57,086 bases of DNA from DATJIG01 sp050260515. Lineage in GTDB: Bacteria; Pseudomonadota; Alphaproteobacteria; SMXQ01. Each line of letters starts with the position of its first letter. The first letter of the stretch is position 1. Shown in pieces: positions 32,766 to 41,763 of this stretch. Made by a program: the position numbers and the translations under genes. The notes under the pieces are model-generated. The model worked only from the letters and a program-made list of their open reading frames with translations, searched no databases and was not told the DNA's origin. Location of the stretch: assembly GCA_050260515.1 (NCBI GenBank), contig JBLNCI010000047.1, forward strand, positions 1 to 57,086, in the 5' to 3' direction.

Positions 32766-34532
32766 TTATTCGCCGCGATCGGACTCATCGATGTCGAGCG
32801 GCTCCGGCGGCTCTTCGCCGGTGTCGGACGCCGCCGGCAGATCGCGCCGGCGCACGTCGACGATGGTGGCGCCGGGGAAGGCCTCGAGCGCCGCCTTCAC
32901 GATCGGGTGGGTCTCGGCTTCGGCGCGGGCGACGTCCTTCTCGCGCTGACGCTCCTGGGCCAGCGTCGGCAGGCCCGGCTTTTGCGAGACCGCGACGCTC
33001 CACCGCGCGCCGGTCCACTCGGTGAGCGCCTCCGCGACTTTCTTGGCGATGTAGGGCGGCGCGCCCTCGCCGAGCGCAATCTCGACCTTGCCCGGCTCGT
33101 AGCTGACAAGATGCACATCGTGGATGAGGTGGGTGTGGAGCACCGCCTCGCGCTTGTCCGCGAACAGCGCGACCATGTCCTTGAACGTGGCGGGCAGCGC
33201 GCCCCCCGGCGGCGCAGGCGGCGGCCCGCCGCGAGCCAGTGCCGCGGTGACCACCGGCGGCGGCGGCACGGGGCGCGCGACGCTGGGCGCGGGCGCGGCG
33301 GCGGCCGACGCTCGGGCGGCAGCGCCCGCATTTGCCGCCGGTGCCGCGTTCGAGAGCCGCGCCACGAGATCGGCCGGAGTCGGCAGGTCGGCAGCGTAGG
33401 CAAGCCGCACCAGCGCCATCTCGGCGGCTTCGACCGGATGCGGCGCGCTCTGGGCCTCGGTCAGGCCCTTGAGCAGCATCTGCCAGGCGCGGGTGAGATC
33501 CGGCAGCGACAGCTTGTCGGCGAGCGCGCGGCCCCGCTTGCGCTCGGCCTCCGGTACCGCGACGTCGTCGGCGATCGCCGGCGTGATCTTCACGCGCGTG
33601 ACCCAGTGGATCAGCTCCAGCATGTCCTGGAGCAGGATGACGGCGTCGGCGCCGGCGTTGTGGCAGTCGCCGAGGATGTCGAGCGCGGCGCCGGCATCGC
33701 CGGCCATCACCGACTCGAGGAGATCGAACACGCGACCGCGGTCGGCGAGGCCGAGCATGTCGCGCACCATCTGCTCGCCGACGGTGCCGTCGCCGTCGAG
33801 CGCCGCGGCGTGCGAGATCGCCTGGTCGAGGATCGACAGGCCGTCGCGGACGGAGCCGTCGGCGGCGCGTGCGATCAGCAGCAGCGCGTTGGGCTCGGTC
33901 TTCACGCCCTCGTCGGCAGCGATCCTGCCGAGGTGCTCGGCGAGCCGTTCGGCGTCGACCCGGCGCAGATCGAAGCGCTGACACCGCGAGCGCACGGTGA
34001 TGGGAATCTTGCGCGACTCGGTGGTCGCGAAGATGAACTTCACGTGCTCCGGCGGCTCCTCGAGGGTCTTCAACAGCGCGTTGAAGGCCTGGTTCGAGAG
34101 CATGTGGACCTCGTCCACGATGTAGATCTTGGTCCGCGCCATCACGGGCTTGTAGCGGACACCCTCGATCAGCTCGCGGATGTCGTCGACGCCGGTGCGC
34201 GACGCCGCGTCCATCTCGATGACGTCGGGATGGCGGTCCTCGGCGATCGCCTTGCAGTTGTCGCACACGCCGCACGGCTCGGGCGTCGGCCCACCCTTGC
34301 CATCGGGTCCGATGCAGTTGAGCGCGCGGGCAATGATGCGCGCCGTCGTCGTCTTGCCGACGCCGCGCACGCCGGTCAGCAGCCATGCGTGCGCCAGGCG
34401 GCCGGAGCGGATCGCGTTCGCCAGCGTGCGGACCATCGCCTCCTGCCCGATCAGGCCGGCGAAGGTGGTCGGCCGGTACTTGCGGGCGAGGACGCGATAG
34501 GCGGTCTGGGTGTCAGACAAGGTGGGGACCAT
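32766..34532 (-). CDS. dnaX: DNA polymerase III subunit tau
   Basis: Clamp-loader ATPase of the replicative polymerase. The 588-aa product has YRVLARKYRPTTFAGLIGQE, Walker A GVRGVGKTTTA, a zinc module (C-x-n-CGVCDNC), Walker B YIVDEVHMLS, and sensor segment TTESRKIP. A Pro/Ala linker (about 430-470) leads to the tau-specific C-terminal domain that binds the polymerase. I see no A-rich slippery heptamer, so a programmed frameshift giving gamma is not apparent. The ATG at 34532 is favoured over longer frames that would run into the SRP RNA gene upstream. Confidence 0.95.
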   Translation of the reverse strand: MVPTLSDTQTAYRVLARKYRPTTFAGLIGQEAMVRTLANAIRSGRLAHAWLLTGVRGVGKTTTARIIARALNCIGPDGKGGPTPEPCGVCDNCKAIAEDRHPDVIEMDAASRTGVDDIRELIEGVRYKPVMARTKIYIVDEVHMLSNQAFNALLKTLEEPPEHVKFIFATTESRKIPITVRSRCQRFDLRRVDAERLAEHLGRIAADEGVKTEPNALLLIARAADGSVRDGLSILDQAISHAAALDGDGTVGEQMVRDMLGLADRGRVFDLLESVMAGDAGAALDILGDCHNAGADAVILLQDMLELIHWVTRVKITPAIADDVAVPEAERKRGRALADKLSLPDLTRAWQMLLKGLTEAQSAPHPVEAAEMALVRLAYAADLPTPADLVARLSNAAPAANAGAAARASAAAAPAPSVARPVPPPPVVTAALARGGPPPAPPGGALPATFKDMVALFADKREAVLHTHLIHDVHLVSYEPGKVEIALGEGAPPYIAKKVAEALTEWTGARWSVAVSQKPGLPTLAQERQREKDVARAEAETHPIVKAALEAFPGATIVDVRRRDLPAASDTGEEPPEPLDIDESDRGE

Positions 34533-34608
34533 CGGGCCGCGGGGGCGGCGACCCCAGGCGGGCGGGTGGACGGGGTGATACGAACGTCGGGGCGGCTTGA
34601 AATCGGGT

Positions 34609-34704
34609 GGGAGACTGGACAACGACCCGGATCGAAACTCGTTACGGCTGCTTCCTTCCGGACCTGACCGGGTTGGCGAGGGATCCGTCCATCGCCAGCC
34701 TCCC
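34609..34704 (-). ncRNA. ffs: Signal recognition particle RNA, small (4.5S) type
   Basis: On the minus strand, 34669-34646 reads GGTCAGGTCCGGAAGGAAGCAGCC in two halves (GGTCAGGTCCGG and AAGGAAGCAGCC), the conserved apical domain of SRP RNA including the GGAA tetraloop and the Ffh-binding internal loop. The ends pair as GGGAGGCTGG (34704-34695) with CCAGTCTCCC (34618-34609), closing a single hairpin of about 96 nt. Position just upstream of dnaX is typical of alphaproteobacteria. It works with Ffh and FtsY in membrane targeting, linking to yidC function. Exact ends are estimated from the stem. Confidence 0.93.
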
Positions 34705-34762
34705 GGAGGCACTATATCAGGTCCCGGCCCCGCCCGAACAAGGGGCGAATCCGCTCATGGAT

Positions 34763-36010
34763 TCAGGGCTTGGCGACGTGCCGGGCACGTTCCTCGCTGG
34801 GCCTGAGATCGGGAACGGAGCGGAACAGGACAATGGCGACGACGAACACCGACGCGAGAGCGCCGTAGACGACGCGGTACGCGACCTCGGGCGCGGGGCC
34901 GCTCACCACATAAAGGCCGATGATCGGCCCGGCGATGAGCTGGGTCGCGGCGTTGCCGACGAAGGTCGCCATGTTCACCATGGTCACCCCGCGGCCCATC
35001 AGACGCTCCGGCACGATGGCGCGCCCGAGCGCGATGTTGGTGACGCTGAACGCGGTCGCGACGCCGAACAGCACCAGCAGCGCAACCACGACGACGAGCG
35101 GCGGATGCGGCCACAGGGCGAGCGCGGCCAGGATCGCGGCGCAGAACGCCGCGCCGCCGACGATCACGCCCTTGCGCGTGTCGAGCCATCGATCGAGCGG
35201 GCCGAACAGCAGGAACCCGACCACGTTGCCCGCGACCATCGCCGCGAGCACGTTGCCGCGGGCGAGAGCGCCGAGGCCGTAGACGTCGGCGAGATACGGC
35301 CCTCCCCAGCCGCCGAGCACCGTCATCAGCGCGGGATAGCCCATCATCGCCATGATCAGGATCCGCCACATGCCGGGAAGCCTCGCCACCTCGACGACGC
35401 CGGCGAGCGAGGCACGCAGGGTCTCAGGGTGCCGCTTCCAGAACGGATGCGCGGGCGGCGCATCGCGCACCACGAGTGCCACCAGGATCGCCGCCAGCGC
35501 CATCACCCCGGCGACGCCGACGAACGCCAACCGCCAGCCGACGAGATCGGCGGCGGCTGCCATGGGCGCGGTGCCGACGCCGTTGCCGACGCCGCCCGCA
35601 ACCGCGAACACAATCGACGACACGGTCGCGAAGCGGTCGGGCGGGAACCAGCGCGCCGCGACGACGAGCGCTCCCATCAGCGTCGACGCGATGCCGAGCC
35701 CGATCAGGAAGCGCGAGGCGAATAGCGCCCAGACGCTATCGGCCGCGGCGAACCACAGGCTGCCGATCATGGCGAGCAACAGCACGAACGGCGTCACGCG
35801 CCGGGTGCCGAAGCGGTCGAGCAGAATGCCGGTCGGGAGCTGGCCCGCGGCAACGCCGAGGAACACGCCGCTCGCGATCAGCCCGAACGCATCCGGCGAC
35901 AGATGCAACTCGACCATCAGGTCGGGCGCGATCGCCGACAGCGAGGTGCGCTGGAAATGGCTCAGCGTGAAACCGAAGGTGAGGACAGCGAGGATCGGGA
36001 TGGCGGACAT
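34763..36010 (-). CDS. MFS transporter
   Basis: A 415-aa major facilitator protein with about 12 membrane segments. The conserved loop between helices 2 and 3 appears as GILLDRFGTRRVTP, and the first half continues FASRFLIGLGIASTLMGALVV. Substrate unknown; the layout resembles nitrate/organic acid and drug exporters alike. The ATG at 36010 starts at the first membrane helix (IPILAVLTFGFTLSHF). Divergent from egtD across 164 nt that contain an inverted repeat. Confidence 0.88.
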   Translation of the reverse strand: MSAIPILAVLTFGFTLSHFQRTSLSAIAPDLMVELHLSPDAFGLIASGVFLGVAAGQLPTGILLDRFGTRRVTPFVLLLAMIGSLWFAAADSVWALFASRFLIGLGIASTLMGALVVAARWFPPDRFATVSSIVFAVAGGVGNGVGTAPMAAAADLVGWRLAFVGVAGVMALAAILVALVVRDAPPAHPFWKRHPETLRASLAGVVEVARLPGMWRILIMAMMGYPALMTVLGGWGGPYLADVYGLGALARGNVLAAMVAGNVVGFLLFGPLDRWLDTRKGVIVGGAAFCAAILAALALWPHPPLVVVVALLVLFGVATAFSVTNIALGRAIVPERLMGRGVTMVNMATFVGNAATQLIAGPIIGLYVVSGPAPEVAYRVVYGALASVFVVAIVLFRSVPDLRPSEERARHVAKP

Positions 36011-36057
36011 CGGTGCTCTTGACGGAAAACCGCGGAAAGCCGCGGGCAGCGCGTAAG

Positions 36058-36077
36058 TTGTGACAGAATCGACACAA
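36058..36077. promoter_or_regulatory. Inverted repeat between MFS and egtD, candidate operator
   Basis: TTGTGAC and GACACAA form imperfect arms (6 of 7 pairs) around AGAATC. It sits 48 nt from the MFS start and 98 nt from egtD, where one regulator could control both. No regulator gene is adjacent. Confidence 0.35.
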
Positions 36078-36174
36078 TCTTGCACTCTCCCGACAGACGA
36101 ACGCCCGCTGCTAAGATCGCGCCCGAACCGCGCCGGCTCCGCGCCAACCCCAAGCACAGACAATCGGAGGCGAT

Positions 36175-37167
36175 ATGTCCCCTGCCGCGACCCGCTTCCG
36201 CTGCGTCCGTCTCGCCGAGCGGCAGGAGCCCGACACCGGGGGCGACGTCGCCCTCGCCTTCACCCAACGCCCGCGGACGCTCCCGTGCCGCTATTTCTAT
36301 GACGCCCGCGGCTCGGAGTTGTTCGAGCGCATCACCGACCTTGCCGAGTACTATCCGACCCGCACCGAGGCCGAGATCCTCAAGGCCCACGCCAACGAGC
36401 TCGCCGCGCTGACCGGCGCGTGCGAGCTGGTCGAGCTCGGCGCCGGCTCCTCGCGCAAGACGCGGCTCCTGATCGAGGCCTACCTCCGGCGCGGACGCAC
36501 CGTCCAGTTCCGCCCCGTGGACGTCAGCGAGAGCGCGCTCGCCGAGAGTGGCCAGGCGCTCGCCGAGCGCTACGACCGCCTGTCGATCGAGGCGCTGGTC
36601 GGCACCTACGAGCAGGGCCTCGCCGCGCTGGGCCCGGCCCACGGCCGCCGCATGCTGATCTTTCTCGGCTCGACCATCGGCAACCTCGACGATCGCGAGA
36701 TGGCCTCGTTCCTTGCCGGTGCCGCCGACGCGCTCGCCCCGGGCGACTTCTTCCTGCTGGGGTTCGACCGCCGCAAGGACCCGGCGATCATCGAACCCGC
36801 CTACAACGACGCCGAGGGGGTGACCGCCGCGTTCAATCTCAACATCCTCCGCCACCTCAACCGCCGCTTTGGCGCCAATTTCGACCTCGGCGGCTTCCGC
36901 CACGAGGCGCCGTTCGTCGCCGACCGGTCGCGGATCGAAATGCGGCTGGTGACCCGGCGCACGCAAATCGTGCGGGTTCCGTCGCTCGGGATCGAGGCGA
37001 CGCTCGCCGCGGGCGAGTTCATCCGCACCGAGATCTCGCGCAAGTTCGAGCCAGAGGCGATTCTCGGGCCGACCGCCGACGCGGGCTTCGGCCTGGTGCG
37101 GCTGTGGTCGGACTCGCGCGAGTGGTTCTCCCTCGCCCTCTTCCAGCGCACCGATCGGGCGGCGTAG
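36175..37167 (+). CDS. egtD: L-histidine N-alpha-methyltransferase (ergothioneine synthesis)
   Basis: SAM-dependent enzyme that trimethylates histidine to hercynine, the first step to ergothioneine. The 330-aa protein shows LPCRYFYDARGSELFERIT, LAEYYPTRTEAEIL, the SAM motif ELGAGSSRKTRLLIEA, FLGSTIGNL, and FIRTEISRKF with the Glu and Ser that grip the substrate in characterised EgtD. GGAGG stands 4 nt before the ATG. No egtB-like sulfoxide synthase lies in the window, although egtB and egtD are usually neighbours. Confidence 0.92.
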   Translation: MSPAATRFRCVRLAERQEPDTGGDVALAFTQRPRTLPCRYFYDARGSELFERITDLAEYYPTRTEAEILKAHANELAALTGACELVELGAGSSRKTRLLIEAYLRRGRTVQFRPVDVSESALAESGQALAERYDRLSIEALVGTYEQGLAALGPAHGRRMLIFLGSTIGNLDDREMASFLAGAADALAPGDFFLLGFDRRKDPAIIEPAYNDAEGVTAAFNLNILRHLNRRFGANFDLGGFRHEAPFVADRSRIEMRLVTRRTQIVRVPSLGIEATLAAGEFIRTEISRKFEPEAILGPTADAGFGLVRLWSDSREWFSLALFQRTDRAA

Positions 37168-37250
37168 CTCCACTCGGGACCCGCGCCGACGGCGCTTGCA
37201 TCGACGCGGCCGCGCCGTACAGTGCGCCGGGACAGCTCGTGATCTCTCCG

Positions 37251-38186
37251 ATGGAACCCAACTTCTTCGCCGGTGGCGTGTTCGATCGCGCCGGGCTTCT
37301 GCGCAAGGACGCCGATTGGATCGCGGCCATGCTGCGGCGCGCCGACGCGCGCGCGGTGCCGGTGTGGCGCGCGGCAAGCCTGGTCGTCCGCGGCGAGGCG
37401 CCGGCGGCGGCGATCACCCCGCTCGCGCCGCTGCTCGAATCCCTCCTCGAGGTCGGCGCGCCGGACATTCTTCTGCTCGGCCTCATCGGCGACGTGCCGC
37501 ACTTCGCGGTCGATCTCTCGGCCCTCGACGAGCCGCTCAGGCATCCGCGCGTCGGCGCGCTGCTCGCCCACGCCGGCGGCGAGTTCGTCGAGCTGCGCGA
37601 TGCGGCGGCGCTGCTGCCGCGCGAGGACGCGGCCCTGCTCGCGTATGCAAGGGCCTTGGTGGAATGGCACCGCCGCAGCCGCCACTGCCCGTCGTGCGGC
37701 GCGCCGACCGAAGCGCGCGAAGGCGGCCACGTGCGTGTGTGCACCGCGCCCGGCTGCGGCGCCCAGCATTTCCCGCGCACCGATCCGGCGGTGATCATGC
37801 TGGTGACGGACGGCGAATCGTGCCTGCTCGCGCGGCGGGCCGGCAACAAGCTGCCGATGTACTCGACGCTCGCGGGATTCGTCGAGCCGGGCGAGAGCCT
37901 CGAGGAGGCGGTCGCGCGCGAGGTCCACGAGGAGGTCGGCATCGAAGTGGGCCGCGTCGACTTCCACTCGTCGCAGCCGTGGCCGTTCCCGTCGCAGCTC
38001 ATGATCGGCTTCTACGCCGAGGCGGTCGGCGGCTCGCTCAAGCTCGATCCGACCGAGATCGCCGACGCCAAGTGGTTCGAGCGCGGCGCGCTCAAGGAAC
38101 TGCTCGCGCGCCCCGAGCCGCCGATCATGCTGCCACGGCCGGTTTCGATCGCGCGCCGCCTCATCCTCGGCTGGCTGAACGGGTAG
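37251..38186 (+). CDS. nudC: NAD(+) diphosphatase (NADH pyrophosphatase)
   Basis: Hydrolyses NAD(H) to NMN(H) and AMP, and in E. coli removes NAD caps from RNA. The 311-aa protein has an N-terminal domain, a zinc ribbon (CPSCG...CTAPGC), the Nudix box GFVEPGESLEEAVAREVHEEVG in two overlapping parts (GFVEPGESLEEAV and REVHEEVG), and SQPWPFPSQLM, the NADH pyrophosphatase signature 12-20 residues later. An upstream GTG at 37239 in frame is an alternative start. 83 nt after egtD. Confidence 0.94.
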   Translation: MEPNFFAGGVFDRAGLLRKDADWIAAMLRRADARAVPVWRAASLVVRGEAPAAAITPLAPLLESLLEVGAPDILLLGLIGDVPHFAVDLSALDEPLRHPRVGALLAHAGGEFVELRDAAALLPREDAALLAYARALVEWHRRSRHCPSCGAPTEAREGGHVRVCTAPGCGAQHFPRTDPAVIMLVTDGESCLLARRAGNKLPMYSTLAGFVEPGESLEEAVAREVHEEVGIEVGRVDFHSSQPWPFPSQLMIGFYAEAVGGSLKLDPTEIADAKWFERGALKELLARPEPPIMLPRPVSIARRLILGWLNG

Positions 38187-38211
38187 CGGCGAGCGCGCCG
38201 GGCCGTCAAGC

Positions 38212-38354
38212 CGTCATGCCCGGCCTTGCGCCGGGCATCCACGTTTTGTTGTTCGATTTAAAGAAGCACGTGGATGGCCGGCCCGCCGCGCAACGCGCGG
38301 CTCTTCATGGAAGAGTCGGGCGGGGTGCAACCCGCCCGAGGCCCGGCCATGACG
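38212..38354. repeat. Intergenic repeat, CGTCATGCCCGG type
   Basis: Left part CGTCATGCCCGG... with ATGCCCGG/CCGGGCAT pairing and right part ending GGCCATGACG form outer arms; ATCCACGT (38247-38254) pairs with ACGTGGAT further in. This matches the GTCATGCCCGGC class of palindromic repeat widespread in Bradyrhizobium-like genomes. It fills the gap between the convergent nudC and pheA genes. Confidence 0.75.
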
Positions 38355-38360
38355 AAAAAA

Positions 38361-39266
38361 CTAATGCTTCTTCTTCGCCGTGACCCGCTTCTTCGCCTGG
38401 CTGCGGAACGGGTGCAGGGGATACACGCCGAGAATCCGCACCTCGTCCGAGTAGAAGCCGAGCTCCTCGAACGCGAGCCGCAGCGGCCGCGACTCGGGGT
38501 GCCCTTCGACCTCGGCGTAGAACTGCGCCGACACAAACGAGCCGTTGACCATGTAACTCTCGAGCTTGGTCATGTTGACGCCGTTGGTGGCGAAGCCGCC
38601 GAGCGCCTTGTAGAGCGCCGCCGGAATGTTGCGGACGCGGAACACGAAGCTGGTCATCACCGGGCCGGCATCGACGCCGGGGTCCTCCGCCTCGCGGGCG
38701 AGGATCACGAAGCGAGTCGTGTTGTGATCGGCGTCCTCGATGTTCGCCATCAACGACCGAAGACCGTAGATCTCGGCGGCAAGCTTCGAGGCGATCGCCC
38801 CCTCGGCCTTGTTGCCGTGCTCGGCAACGTCGCGCGCGGCGCCCGCAGTATCGGCGTGGACCACGGCTTTGAGGCCGAGCTTCATGATGACCTTGCGGCA
38901 CTGCGCCAGCGCGTGAACGTGGCTGCGCACGACCTTTAGGTCGGAGAGCTTCGCGCCGAGCACGCCGAGCAGGTGGTGCTCGACCCGCTGGAAGTGCTCG
39001 CCGACGATGTGCAGCGTCGCGTGCGGAATGAGGCGGTGGATGTCGGCGACGCGGCCGGCGACCGAGTTCTCGATCGGGATCATCGCGAGGCGAGCGCGGC
39101 CCTCCTCGACGGCGGCGAACGTCTCCTCGAAGGTGTCGGTCGGCAGCGTCTGGAGCTTCGGGTAGACCTCGCGGCAGGCGAGGTCCGAGTAGGCGCCGGG
39201 CAGGCCCTGGAAAGCGATCGTCCGGTCGGGATCGCTGGGCGGCTTCGTCGCGCGGATGATCTTCAT
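38361..39266 (-). CDS. pheA: Prephenate dehydratase
   Basis: Makes phenylpyruvate from prephenate in phenylalanine synthesis. The 301-aa protein has a catalytic domain (IAFQGLPGAYSD, IPIENSVAGRV, ADHNTTRFVIL with the catalytic Thr-Arg-Phe) and a C-terminal ACT domain with GFATNGVNMTKLES and HPESRPL, so phenylalanine feedback is expected. It lacks a chorismate mutase domain. The C-terminus is very basic (KKRVTAKKKH). Next to kdsB and the CycM-like gene, an order seen in Hyphomicrobiales. Confidence 0.95.
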   Translation of the reverse strand: MKIIRATKPPSDPDRTIAFQGLPGAYSDLACREVYPKLQTLPTDTFEETFAAVEEGRARLAMIPIENSVAGRVADIHRLIPHATLHIVGEHFQRVEHHLLGVLGAKLSDLKVVRSHVHALAQCRKVIMKLGLKAVVHADTAGAARDVAEHGNKAEGAIASKLAAEIYGLRSLMANIEDADHNTTRFVILAREAEDPGVDAGPVMTSFVFRVRNIPAALYKALGGFATNGVNMTKLESYMVNGSFVSAQFYAEVEGHPESRPLRLAFEELGFYSDEVRILGVYPLHPFRSQAKKRVTAKKKH

Positions 39267-39306
39267 CTGACGGGCGATTGGTGACGGGCGGCCGGAGTTG
39301 CCGCGA

Positions 39307-40071
39307 TCAGCGGCGCGCGAGCATGTCGCGGGCGCGGTCGAGGTCGGCCGGAGTATCGACCCCGAGTGGAACAGTGTCAACGAACGCCACCTCGATGCGC
39401 ATGCCGGCTTCCAGCGCGCGGAGCTGCTCGAGTCGCTCGCGGGTCTCGAGCGGCGACGGCGGCAGCGTGACGAACCGCGCGAGGGCATCGCGGCGGTAGG
39501 CGTACAGGCCGATGTGATGCCAGAGCGGTCCCTCGCTCCACGGCACCGTGGCGCGGCTGAAGTAGAGCGCGCGGGCATGATCGGCGCGAGGAGCGGCGGA
39601 GGCGACGACCTTCACCACGTTCGGGTTGGTGCGTTCCGAGGGCTCGCGGATCTCCGCGGCGAGCGTCGCGATGTCGACGGCGGGATCGGCGAGCAGCGCG
39701 AGCGCCTTGCGCGGCAGTTCGGCCTCGAGCGTCGGCAGATCGCCCTGGACATTGACCACGGCATCGTGGCGCCCGTCGGGATCGATGCGCGACAGGGCTT
39801 CGAAGATGCGATCCGAGCCGGACGGATGCGACGGCTTGGTCATTACCGCCCGGCCACCCGCATCCCTGACCGCGGCTTCCACGGCCGGATCGTCGCACGC
39901 GACCCAGACGGGGCCGACGTCGGCCTCCTCGGCCCGCTTCAGCACCTGAACGATCATCGGCAGACCACAAATGTCGGCGAGCGGCTTCCCCGGCAGGCGC
40001 GTCGAGGCCATGCGCGCAGGGATCAGCACCAGCGGGTGGCGCGGCGCGGCTCGGGTCTGGGATTCGGGCAT
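39307..40071 (-). CDS. kdsB: 3-deoxy-manno-octulosonate cytidylyltransferase
   Basis: Activates Kdo to CMP-Kdo for lipopolysaccharide core. The 254-aa protein shows VLIPARMASTRLPGKPL, CDDPAVE, VNVQGDLP (metal Asp) and YAYRRDAL. The ATG at 40071 is preferred because the longer frame adds a non-conserved tail. It follows on the same strand as pheA but upstream of it, 40 nt apart. Divergent from the cytochrome gene across 245 nt in which I see no gene. Confidence 0.95.
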   Translation of the reverse strand: MPESQTRAAPRHPLVLIPARMASTRLPGKPLADICGLPMIVQVLKRAEEADVGPVWVACDDPAVEAAVRDAGGRAVMTKPSHPSGSDRIFEALSRIDPDGRHDAVVNVQGDLPTLEAELPRKALALLADPAVDIATLAAEIREPSERTNPNVVKVVASAAPRADHARALYFSRATVPWSEGPLWHHIGLYAYRRDALARFVTLPPSPLETRERLEQLRALEAGMRIEVAFVDTVPLGVDTPADLDRARDMLARR

Positions 40072-40316
40072 TCGGGGCGTGCGGCAGATGGGATCGGACG
40101 CGGCGCACCATAGCGCCCGGACCGGGCGGTCCGAAAGGGCCTTGGCAGCGCGCGGAGCCGCTGAAATCCGTCGCGAAACGGTGTTTTCGGCCATTGAACG
40201 CGCCCACCGCCGGGGCTAATCTCCTGCCGCCTTTCGGGGGCGGCCCCCTGTCCAAAGCCGCACTTCTCCATTTCGGGATGCGTCGCGCTCTCCCGAGCCA
40301 TTCGCGGAGCTTTTTG

Positions 40317-40868
40317 ATGGCCTCTTCGTCGTTAGAGTGGAACAAGATCGCCGGCGCGGTGCTGGTGGGCATCCTCGCGATCAAGGTGATCGACATCGCC
40401 GGCAGCAAGATCTACCACCCGAGGCATCTCGAGAAGAACGTCGTCGAGATCGAAGGCGTCGAGGCCGCGCCCTCCGAGGCCGCGCAGCCCCAGCAGCAGC
40501 AGGAGCCCGAGTCGATCGCGCCGCTGCTCGCCAACGCCGATCCGGCGGCCGGCCAGAAGGCGTTCTCGAAGTGCGCGGTTTGCCACACCGCCGACAAGGG
40601 CGGGGCCAACAAGGTCGGCCCGAACCTCTACGGCGTGATCGGCAACAAGAAGCAGCACCTCGAGGGCTACCAGTACTCCGGCGCGCTGGCGAAGGTCGGC
40701 GGTACCTGGACGTACGACGATCTGAACAAGTTCCTGATCGCGCCGTCGAAGTACGCGCCGGGCACGAAGATGACGTTCGCCGGCGAGCGCAACGCCAAGG
40801 ACCGCGCCAACATCATCGCGTATCTCCGGCAGCAGTCGGACAACCCGCCGCCGCTGCCGCAGCCCTGA
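40317..40868 (+). CDS. Membrane-anchored cytochrome c, CycM type
   Basis: A 183-aa class I cytochrome c. An uncleaved N-terminal membrane helix (IAGAVLVGILAIKVIDIAG) is followed by a Glu/Gln/Pro-rich linker (about 40-70) and a haem domain with CAVCH and a distal Met in APGTKMTF. CycM-type proteins carry electrons from the bc1 complex to the aa3 oxidase. The ATG at 40317 has GGAG 7 nt upstream. hisN starts 15 nt after it. Confidence 0.92.
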   Translation: MASSSLEWNKIAGAVLVGILAIKVIDIAGSKIYHPRHLEKNVVEIEGVEAAPSEAAQPQQQQEPESIAPLLANADPAAGQKAFSKCAVCHTADKGGANKVGPNLYGVIGNKKQHLEGYQYSGALAKVGGTWTYDDLNKFLIAPSKYAPGTKMTFAGERNAKDRANIIAYLRQQSDNPPPLPQP

Positions 40869-40882
40869 TCGACGCGGCGCGC

Positions 40883-41677
40883 GTGGACGACCTCAGCTCC
40901 CGCGCCGCCTTCGCGCACACGCTCGCGGACCGCGCCGGCGAGATCCTGCGCCGCTATTTCCGCACGCCGATCGGCTTCGACGACAAGGCCGACCTGTCGC
41001 CGGTCACCATCGCCGACCGCGAGGCCGAGGCGGCGATGCGCGAAGCCATCGCCGAGACGTTCCCGCAGGACGGCATTCTCGGCGAGGAGATGGGCTCGGT
41101 GCGCACCGACGCGCCGTACGTCTGGGTGCTCGATCCGGTCGACGGCACCAAGTCGTTCATCTCCGGCAAGCCGCTGTTCGGGATCCTGATCGGCATCGCC
41201 ACCACATCCGGGAGCGGAGCCGCGACCCCGGCGTTCGGCATCATCGACCAGCCGGTGACCCGGGAGCGTTGGGCCGGCGGGCGCGGCATCGCCGCCACCC
41301 TCAACGGAGCCGCGCAGACCACCGCGGCGAGCAAGCCATCGGTGTCGTCGGCGATCCTCTACTCGACCACGCCTTACATGTTCCACGGCGCCGACCGGGA
41401 CGCCTTCGAGCGTCTCGCCGCCCGGGTCAAGCATCCGCTGTTCGGCGCCGACTGCTATGCGTACGGGCTGGTCGCCTCCGGCTTCGCCGACCTCGTCTGC
41501 GAGTGCGACCTTAAGCCGTACGACTGGTGCGCTCCGGCCGCGATCATCGAAGCCGCCGGCGGCGTCATCACCGACTGGAGCGGCAAGCCGCTCGACCTCA
41601 ACTCCGACGGCCGCGTGCTTGCCGCCGGAAACGCGAGCCTCCATCGCGAGGCGCTGGCCGTCCTTCAGCGCGGCTAA
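40883..41677 (+). CDS. hisN: Histidinol-phosphatase, inositol monophosphatase family
   Basis: Mg-dependent phosphatase expected to act on histidinol phosphate. The 264-aa protein has GEEMGS, WVLDPVDGTKSFISGKPLFG (metal motif) and DWCAPAAIIEAAGG, the second signature; the SGKP-containing loop favours the HisN subgroup over SuhB. The start is the GTG at 40883; no better codon exists nearby and the ribosome-binding site is weak. It may be co-transcribed with the cytochrome gene. Confidence 0.88.
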   Translation: MDDLSSRAAFAHTLADRAGEILRRYFRTPIGFDDKADLSPVTIADREAEAAMREAIAETFPQDGILGEEMGSVRTDAPYVWVLDPVDGTKSFISGKPLFGILIGIATTSGSGAATPAFGIIDQPVTRERWAGGRGIAATLNGAAQTTAASKPSVSSAILYSTTPYMFHGADRDAFERLAARVKHPLFGADCYAYGLVASGFADLVCECDLKPYDWCAPAAIIEAAGGVITDWSGKPLDLNSDGRVLAAGNASLHREALAVLQRG

Positions 41678-41715
41678 GCCGCTGCCTGGCAACGACCGCC
41701 CGGCCGTAACGCCTT

Positions 41716-41740
41716 GATCCACGGCCCATCGCCGTGGATC
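41716..41740. repeat. Perfect hairpin between hisN and the ABC operon
   Basis: GATCCACGG (41716-41724) pairs fully with CCGTGGATC (41732-41740) around CCCATCG. No T-run follows on either strand, so it is not a classical terminator. It ends 23 nt before the start of the binding-protein gene and may be a leader structure or operator. Confidence 0.45.
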
Positions 41741-41763
41741 ATGGACGCCCCTGTCCCACGGAA

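Noticed and set aside
32766..34532. Programmed frameshift in dnaX for gamma subunit
   Set aside because: No A-rich slippery heptamer is visible.
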